Assembly: GCA_030636465.1 (NCBI GenBank)
Contig: DAOVWW010000097.1
Span: 1-6,278 of the forward strand
Reading direction: 5' to 3'
Length of the DNA: 6,278 nt
DNA from: Gammaproteobacteria bacterium
GTDB lineage: Bacteria > Pseudomonadota > Gammaproteobacteria > BMS3Bbin11
Part shown: positions 1-3,906 of the stretch, piece after piece
Layout of the letters: each line of letters begins with the position of its first letter
Position numbering within the stretch: position 1 is the first letter of the stretch
Notes under the pieces: generated by a model
What the model was told of the DNA's origin: nothing
The model's database searches: none
The model's input: the letters and a program-made list of their open reading frames with translations, nothing else
Position numbers and translations under genes: made by a program

Positions 1-719
1 AGTGTACCTTCATCGTTACCATCAAGTATTATAGCAAGAGCCCCTTCTGAACGCATCGAAACAACGCGTAAAGGCAGATTATTTTCCAGACAAAGTGTGA
101 TTGCCGTCAGATCCATAACCCCCAGCTGGCGCTGCAGAACCTCATCAAAACTCAGCTGCTGGAATTTTTTGGCATCAGGATTAGTTTTCGGATCAGCATC
201 ATAAACACCATCCACCTGGGTAGCTTTTAACAGCAGGTCAGCACTGATTTCTACCGCACGCAGGCTAGCTGCCGTATCGGTGGTGAAATATGGATTACCC
301 GTCCCGGCGGCAAAGACTACCACCGTGCCGGCTTGCAGATACTCCAGCGCTAGACGTCGACTGAATGTTTCGGTGAAGGTGCCAATAGGAATGGCGGAAA
401 GAACTTTTGCAGAGAGTTTGTTACGGTTAAGGTTTTCAGCAATGGCGATCGCATTCATTACCGTTGCCAGCATACCCATCTGATCCGCCGATACCCGCTC
501 CATATCTTCTGCTGCAGCGGAAACACCACGGAAGATATTACCGCCGCCGACAACTATGCCAACCTCGATTCCACGATCGATGGCTGTCTTAATTTCAGCA
601 CTGACGTACTGAAGCATGTCCTGGCTAATACCGAAGTCCTGATCTCCCATCAGGGCTTCGCCACTTAGCTTCAAAAGGATGCGGCGGATACCAGATTGTT
701 GACCAGGTCCGCTGCTCAT
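1..719 (-). CDS. pyrH: UMP kinase (uridylate kinase), 3' end cut by window edge
   Basis: This is the bacterial UMP kinase of the amino-acid kinase fold, a cytoplasmic hexamer in the family. It phosphorylates UMP to UDP with ATP, in pyrimidine nucleotide synthesis. The window shows 239 codons starting MSSGPGQQSGIRRILLKLSG. The nucleotide-binding start LLKLSGEAL is at about residues 15-23, the glycine loop VVGGGNIFRG at 56-65, MGMLATVMNA at 81-90, and the UMP-site segment AGTGNPYFTTDTAA at 138-151. KATQVDGVYDADP follows at 165-177. The last visible residues, LDGNDEGT, match the family C-terminus, where E. coli PyrH (241 aa) ends EGTLITE, so only a few codons should be missing. The ATG at 719-717 is preceded by AAAGGGG (736-730) lying inside the tsf end. 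The gap to the tsf stop is 5 bp, which suggests co-transcription and possible translational coupling. In relatives frr follows, but it is outside this window. Confidence 0.97.
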   Translation of the reverse strand, partial: MSSGPGQQSGIRRILLKLSGEALMGDQDFGISQDMLQYVSAEIKTAIDRGIEVGIVVGGGNIFRGVSAAAEDMERVSADQMGMLATVMNAIAIAENLNRNKLSAKVLSAIPIGTFTETFSRRLALEYLQAGTVVVFAAGTGNPYFTTDTAASLRAVEISADLLLKATQVDGVYDADPKTNPDAKKFQQLSFDEVLQRQLGVMDLTAITLCLENNLPLRVVSMRSEGALAIILDGNDEGT

Positions 720-724
720 TTTAA

Positions 725-1609
725 TCAGACCCCTTTAGCCTGAGCAGCAACCTCTGCCGCAAAATCTTCGACTTTCTTCTCGATCCCTTCACCCACTTCA
801 ACACGGGTAAACTGGTTTATTGAAGCACTTTCTGACTTCAGTAACTTACCAACAGTGGTACTGGAATCCTTAACATATGTCTGGCCATGCAGCGCAACTT
901 CATTAAGAAATTTGTTGATACGGCCAACAATCATTTTCTCAATAATCTCTGGTGGCTTGCCACTTTCAGCTGCCTGAGCAGTAAATACAGCTTTTTCTTT
1001 CTCTACAGCATCTGCTGGCACTTCATCAGGGCTGACACATAGAGGTTTCATTGCCGCGATGTGCATTGCCAGGTCTTTACCAATATTTTCATTTCCACCA
1101 ACAGTGCGAACCAGTACACCAATCTTCAAGCCATGTTGATAACTGCTGATGACTTCGTCATCGGCCGCTACAATTCTGTCAAAGCGACGCACTGTAATGT
1201 TTTCGCCGAGTTTTGCAATCAGCGTGCGTCGGATACCATCAACGGTCTCACCAGATGGCAGTTTAGTTTCATTCAAAGCATCGATGTCTGCAGGGTTTTC
1301 AGATGCCACTGCGGCAGCAATATCAGCAGCAAACCCCTGGAAGTCTTCGCCTTTTGCAACAAAGTCTGTCTCAGAATTAATTTCAACGATCACACCTAAC
1401 TTGCTGTCATCGCTAATATATATACTCACCACACCTTCTGCAGCGATGCGACCGGCTTTTTTATCAGCCTTTGCAGCACCACTGGTGCGCAGCAGCTGTA
1501 CTGCTGCGTCCATATCACCGTCTGTTTCAGTCAGTGCTTTTTTACATTCCATCATGCCTGCGCTGGTACGTTCACGCAGTTCTTTTACCATAGATGCGGA
1601 AATAGCCAT
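725..1609 (-). CDS. tsf: Translation elongation factor Ts
   Basis: EF-Ts is the guanine-nucleotide exchange factor that releases GDP from EF-Tu in the cytoplasm. The protein is 294 aa, against 283 aa in E. coli. It opens with the UBA-like domain, MAISASMVKELRERTSAGMM at 1-20 followed by ECKKAL. The TDFVAK motif that contacts EF-Tu is at 81-86 within a core region, and HIAAMKP is at 183-189. The end is an Ala/Glu-rich helix, EDFAAEVAAQAKGV. The start at 1609 is chosen because homology begins with MAISASMVKEL and a strong ribosome site, AAGAGGG, lies 8 nt upstream. The open frame continues upstream to 1714, but that part is A/T-rich spacer with no EF-Ts similarity and no good ribosome site. The gene lies 150 bp after rpsB and 5 bp before pyrH, as in other gammaproteobacteria. 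No residue anomalies were noticed. Confidence 0.98.
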   Translation of the reverse strand: MAISASMVKELRERTSAGMMECKKALTETDGDMDAAVQLLRTSGAAKADKKAGRIAAEGVVSIYISDDSKLGVIVEINSETDFVAKGEDFQGFAADIAAAVASENPADIDALNETKLPSGETVDGIRRTLIAKLGENITVRRFDRIVAADDEVISSYQHGLKIGVLVRTVGGNENIGKDLAMHIAAMKPLCVSPDEVPADAVEKEKAVFTAQAAESGKPPEIIEKMIVGRINKFLNEVALHGQTYVKDSSTTVGKLLKSESASINQFTRVEVGEGIEKKVEDFAAEVAAQAKGV

Positions 1610-1617
1610 CTGTATAA

Positions 1618-1624
1618 CCCTCTT
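1618..1624 (-). promoter_or_regulatory. tsf ribosome binding site
   Basis: On the minus strand this reads AAGAGGG followed by TTATACAG and then the ATG at 1609-1607, a good Shine-Dalgarno match with 8-nt spacing. It decides the tsf start in favour of 1609 over the upstream in-frame ATG at 1714, which has no comparable site. Confidence 0.8.
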
Positions 1625-1644
1625 AAATTTGGTTTTAAACTTGT

Positions 1645-1673
1645 TTGATACAAATCTGTTTAAGTCGTGTAAA
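1645..1673 (-). promoter_or_regulatory. Candidate internal promoter for tsf-pyrH
   Basis: On the minus strand, TTTACA (1673-1668, 5/6 match to TTGACA) is followed after exactly 17 bp by TATCAA (1650-1645, 4/6 match to TATAAT). A start near 1638 would leave a leader of about 30 nt before tsf. The spacer is A/T-rich, so a chance match is quite possible. The main transcription is expected from the rpsB promoter. Confidence 0.3.
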
Positions 1674-1684
1674 GCTAGATAAGG

Positions 1685-1735
1685 GTTTGGCTCGTTAACG
1701 TCATTAAATGACATTCAGTAACATTTGAGCCAAAC
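1685..1735 (-). other. Long imperfect hairpin in rpsB-tsf spacer
   Basis: Perfect 9-bp arms GTTTGGCTC (1735-1727 on the minus strand) and GAGCCAAAC (1693-1685) enclose further nested pairing. GTTA/TAAC uses 1694-1697 with 1719-1722, and GTCAT-TAA-ATGAC forms a 5-bp stem with a 3-nt loop at 1700-1712. It begins 25 bp after the rpsB stop. No U-tract follows on the minus-strand RNA (CCUUAUCUAG comes next), so it does not look like a classic intrinsic terminator. Likely roles are RNase processing, 3'-end protection of the rpsB part, or partial attenuation between rpsB and tsf. The function is inferred from position only. Confidence 0.6.
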
Positions 1736-1759
1736 TTTGTGCCAGCCAGTCTGAAGTTT

Positions 1760-2716
1760 TTACGCTTCGTCCTTTTTATCTTCAGCTTTTTTCGCCGCTT
1801 TTTTCTTCACGGCTTTCTTTTTTACAGCCTTCTTTTTCACGGCTTTCTTTTTTACAGCCTTTTTAGCGACAGGTGCAGCTTCTGCATCTGTGCTGGCTAC
1901 GGCAGGGGCTGAATCAGCTGATGCTGGCGCTGTGCTGTCAGCTTCAACTTTAACTTTTTCAATTAAAGCATCCGCACTGGCATCGTCCATTTCAACAAAA
2001 TTATCATTGCCCTTTGCAACAGGAGCTGTCGCAACTGAATGACGTCCTTCGATAATGGCATCCGCAACTGTTTCAGCATAAAGGCGTATTGAACGTATAG
2101 CATCATCATTGCCCGGGATGACGTAATCAATATCTTCAGGCTTGCAGTTTGTGTCGACGATGGCAACGACCGGGATACCAAGTTTTTTAGCTTCAGCTAT
2201 CGCAATATATTCATATTTAACGTCAATAACGAAAAGCGCATCCGGCAGGCCGTTCATGTTCTTAATGCCTGACAGAGTACGTTCCAGCTTGGTGCGCTCA
2301 CGGTCCATCGTCAGACGCTCTTTCTTGATCAGCTTATCTGCCTGGCCACTTTCAAATTGCTCATCCAGTTCTTTCAGGCGCTTGATTGAATTACGTACGG
2401 TCTTGAAATTGGTCAGCATGCCGCCTAACCAGCGGTGATCGACATAAGGTGAAGCACAGCGAGTCGCTGCTTCACGTACAACTTTACTTGCCTGACGCTT
2501 AGTACCTACAAACATTACGTTGCCGCCATTGGCCGCAATCTTGCCGAGGAAGTTACAGGCATCTTCAAATAAGGGTAGTGTTTTTTCCAGATTGATAATG
2601 TGGATCTGGTTGCGCTCACCAAAGATATAAGGGCGCATTTTGGGGTACCAGAAACGTGTACGGTGGCCAAAGTGAACACCAGCTTCCAGCATATCGCGAA
2701 GCGAAATCTTAGACAT
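1760..2716 (-). CDS. rpsB: 30S ribosomal protein S2 with extended Lys/Ala-rich tail
   Basis: Ribosomal protein S2 of the small subunit binds late in 30S assembly and helps recruit S1. The first ~225 residues follow the family closely. [16 protein letters not shown] is at 5-20, [22 protein letters not shown] at 25-46, FVGTKRQAS at 69-77, [16 protein letters not shown] at 93-108, [10 protein letters not shown] at 156-165, and [10 protein letters not shown] with [12 protein letters not shown] at 181-210. The protein is 318 aa, while E. coli S2 is 241 aa. The excess is a C-terminal tail: an acidic segment (~238-260), an Ala/Pro/Ser linker (~261-284), then a basic stretch with four exact AVKKK units at 287-306, ending [10 protein letters not shown]. 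The ATG at 2716 has GGAG 6 nt upstream. This is the first gene of the rpsB-tsf-pyrH operon, with a structured leader upstream. Confidence 0.98.
   Translation of the reverse strand: MSKISLRDMLEAGVHFGHRTRFWYPKMRPYIFGERNQIHIINLEKTLPLFEDACNFLGKIAANGGNVMFVGTKRQASKVVREAATRCASPYVDHRWLGGMLTNFKTVRNSIKRLKELDEQFESGQADKLIKKERLTMDRERTKLERTLSGIKNMNGLPDALFVIDVKYEYIAIAEAKKLGIPVVAIVDTNCKPEDIDYVIPGNDDAIRSIRLYAETVADAIIEGRHSVATAPVAKGNDNFVEMDDASADALIEKVKVEADSTAPASADSAPAVASTDAEAAPVAKKAVKKKAVKKKAVKKKAVKKKAAKKAEDKKDEA
1799..1858 (-). repeat. In-frame tandem repeat encoding four AVKKK units
   Basis: Four 15-bp units encode AVKKK x4 (S2 residues 287-306). Codon use alternates GCT GTA / GCC GTG, so at the DNA level there are two copies of a 30-bp period. 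Positions 1806-1831 and 1836-1861 are identical over 26 bp. This suggests unit duplication by slippage or unequal exchange, and copy number could vary between strains. Confidence 0.9.
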
Positions 2717-2884
2717 AATTTTCTCCGTTCGGGTTTAATTCACATGGGTGGCAGCACCAGTCTGATCAACCATCTGGTTGCATCAAACACCCGGGCACAG
2801 CTCTAATCCCACGATCGATTTTAAAATAGCCATAAAAGGCAGTGATTTCCTCAGACATTCAATAGTGACAGAAGCCTGAAAAGA
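2717..2884 (-). promoter_or_regulatory. rpsB 5' leader, candidate S2 autoregulatory element (t44-type)
   Basis: The predicted transcript starts near 2884 and gives a leader of roughly 165 nt. Its 3' half folds well. GGGTG (2792-2788) pairs with CACCC (2750-2746), enclosing CAACC-AGAT-GGTTG (2780-2767), with CTGGTGCTGCCACCC on the 3' side. AAACCCG (2736-2730), just before the ribosome site GGAG (2726-2723), could compete for the CGGGT segment at 2793-2789. In gammaproteobacteria the rpsB leader is a conserved element, first catalogued as the t44 RNA between map and rpsB in E. coli, through which S2 represses its own synthesis. The location here is the same. Assignment to that family is inferred from location and folding, without a covariance-model search. 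Confidence 0.6.
2723..2726 (-). promoter_or_regulatory. rpsB ribosome binding site
   Basis: GGAG within CGGAGA lies 6 nt upstream of the rpsB ATG at 2716. It sits immediately 3' of the AAACCCG segment that may pair with the leader, so its accessibility could depend on leader folding. Confidence 0.75.
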
Positions 2885-2890
2885 GGCGCG

Positions 2891-2919
2891 TTTATAGCAT
2901 ATTTATGGGGTAGTTCCAA
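2891..2919 (-). promoter_or_regulatory. rpsB operon promoter (extended -10, GC-rich discriminator)
   Basis: On the minus strand the -10 TATAAA (2896-2891) is preceded by TGC (2899-2897), an extended -10 motif, and followed by the GC-rich discriminator CGCGCC. A -35-like TTGGAA (2919-2914, 4/6 match) lies 17 bp upstream. An extended -10 plus a GC-rich discriminator is typical of stringently controlled ribosomal-protein promoters, so repression by ppGpp is likely by inference. The -35 hexamer is part of the first unit of the adjacent heptamer repeat. Confidence 0.65.
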
Positions 2920-2995
2920 GTTCCAAGTTCCAAGATCCAAGTGAAAAACTAAAACTTGGCACCGACTTGGTACTTGGAACTTGGATCTTGGATCT
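2914..2995. repeat. Heptamer tandem array forming a large inverted repeat
   Basis: The left side has three TTCCAAG units plus one ATCCAAG (CCAAG at 2916, 2923, 2930 and 2937, 7 bp apart). The right side has five CTTGG copies at 2955, 2966, 2973, 2980 and 2987, the last four 7 bp apart. TCCAAGATCCAAGT (2929-2942) is a perfect 14-bp inverted match to 2979-2992, and other registers also pair over 13-14 bp (2915-2928 with 2972-2985). The element sits between two divergent promoters, so terminating either gene is not its job. Similar CTTGGAA-type intergenic repeats are scattered in some bacterial genomes, which makes a dispersed repeat family plausible. That cannot be shown from one copy. Confidence 0.85.
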
Positions 2996-3047
2996 TCTTT
3001 CCCCCTAATCTCCATAAGGAAAAACAGCATTTTGCCGAGCACACGGT

Positions 3048-3053
3048 TATAAT
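3048..3053 (+). promoter_or_regulatory. Candidate map-glnD promoter -10 box
   Basis: A perfect TATAAT lies 34 bp before the map start. At 17-bp spacing the -35 position (3025-3030, CAGCAT) is a poor match, and there is no TG extension. Either the promoter is weak or activator-dependent, or this box is fortuitous. The predicted leader would be about 28 nt. Confidence 0.5.
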
Positions 3054-3087
3054 CGCCAACCCCTGACCGTTCTAACTGGAATGACAA

Positions 3088-3855
3088 ATGAGCGTTACCA
3101 TCAAAACAGCGGAAGAAATAGAAAAAATGCGCGTCGCCGGTCGCCTTGCTGCGCAGGTACTTGAAATGATCGAGCCGCATGTACGGGCTGGCATAACAAC
3201 GAATGAACTGGATTCCATCTGTCATAAGTATATCGTAGAAGAACAGGAGGCCATCCCCGCCCCGCTCAATTACCATGGTTTCCCCAAATCAATCTGCACC
3301 TCTCTTAACCACCAGGTCTGTCATGGTATTCCCAGTGATAAAGTATTAAAGAAAGGCGACATCATCAATATCGATATCACGGTAATAAAAGAGGGTTACC
3401 ACGGCGACACCAGCCAGATGTTTACCGTAGGTGATGCATCCACCCTTGCTGAGCGCCTGATAAAAACATCTCGTGACTGCATGATTATGGGCATAAAACT
3501 GGTAAAACCCGGCGCCAGACTGGGTGACATAGGCCACATCATCCAACGTCATGCTGAAAAAAATCATTTTTCTGTTGTGCGCGAATACTGCGGCCATGGC
3601 ATAGGCAAAGAATTCCACGAAGCGCCACAAGTGCTGCACTATGGCGAACACGGTACCGGCATGGTACTAAAAGAAGGCATGATTTTTACTATCGAGCCGA
3701 TGATTAACGCAGGTAAAAAAGGTGTGAAACTGCTGCCGGATGACTGGACTGTCGTTACCCACGACCACAAGCTTTCAGCTCAATGGGAGCACACTATCCT
3801 GGTGACGGCCGATGGTTATGAAGTCATGACCTTGCGTGAAGGCGAAGCCATTTAA
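3088..3855 (+). CDS. map: Methionine aminopeptidase, type I
   Basis: This cytoplasmic dinuclear metallopeptidase removes the initiator Met from nascent proteins whose second residue is small, after deformylation. The protein is 255 aa (E. coli 264 aa) and lacks an N-terminal zinc-finger extension, as is typical of type Ia enzymes. All five metal ligands are present: D96 in INIDITV, D107 in GYHGDTS, H170 in YCGHGIG, E203 in TIEP and E234 in QWEH. The catalytic-site histidines H79 (VCHGIP) and H177 (EFHEAP) are also present. The start gives MSVTIKTAEEIEKMRVAGRLAA, the usual family N-terminus. The ribosome site is weak (TGGA, 7 nt upstream). The gene diverges from rpsB and is followed by glnD after 51 bp on the same strand, as in E. 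coli relatives. Confidence 0.98.
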   Translation: MSVTIKTAEEIEKMRVAGRLAAQVLEMIEPHVRAGITTNELDSICHKYIVEEQEAIPAPLNYHGFPKSICTSLNHQVCHGIPSDKVLKKGDIINIDITVIKEGYHGDTSQMFTVGDASTLAERLIKTSRDCMIMGIKLVKPGARLGDIGHIIQRHAEKNHFSVVREYCGHGIGKEFHEAPQVLHYGEHGTGMVLKEGMIFTIEPMINAGKKGVKLLPDDWTVVTHDHKLSAQWEHTILVTADGYEVMTLREGEAI

Positions 3856-3906
3856 AGCGTCATTTAAAGCATTTTATAGCGGCACTGTAGTAATGAGAAA
3901 CAAGCA
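3856..3906 (+). other. map-glnD spacer with short direct repeat and five-codon ORF
   Basis: ATTTAAAGC occurs at 3850-3858 and again at 3862-3870, the first copy including the map stop. An ATG at 3893 opens a five-codon frame (MRNKQ) whose TGA at 3908-3910 overlaps the glnD ATG at 3907-3909 as ATGA. No terminator hairpin or clear promoter is visible, consistent with map-glnD co-transcription. The ribosome site for glnD is weak (a GAGAAA-type stretch at about 3895-3900). Confidence 0.4.

Noticed and set aside
1149..1682. Plus-strand ORF of 177 codons antisense to tsf
   Set aside because: It is a Ser/Ala-rich shadow of the tsf reading frame with no recognisable family, and its opposite strand is clearly EF-Ts.
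1610..1714. 35-codon N-terminal extension of tsf in the same frame
   Set aside because: It covers half of the spacer hairpin and the A/T-rich spacer, lacks a ribosome site, and has no counterpart in EF-Ts, which starts at MAISASMVKEL.
1685..1735. Intrinsic terminator between rpsB and tsf
   Set aside because: No U-tract follows the stem in the minus-strand RNA, and the arms are separated by a long interior, so I call it a hairpin only.
1799..1858. The Lys-rich repeat as a frameshift or assembly artefact in rpsB
   Set aside because: The frame stays open, the units are multiples of 15 bp, and the tail ends in a normal stop with an acidic/Lys end, so it looks like genuine coding sequence.
3032..3037. 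TTGCCG as the -35 of the map promoter
   Set aside because: It lies only 10 bp from the TATAAT box, too close for a sigma-70 promoter.
2851..3276. Minus-strand ORF of 141 codons across the map start and the divergent intergenic region
   Set aside because: Its 5' part is antisense to map and its middle is translated from the heptamer repeat (FQVPSR and GTWNLEL-like peptides). Repeats of this type commonly create spurious ORFs. It has no recognisable domain and covers the rpsB promoter.
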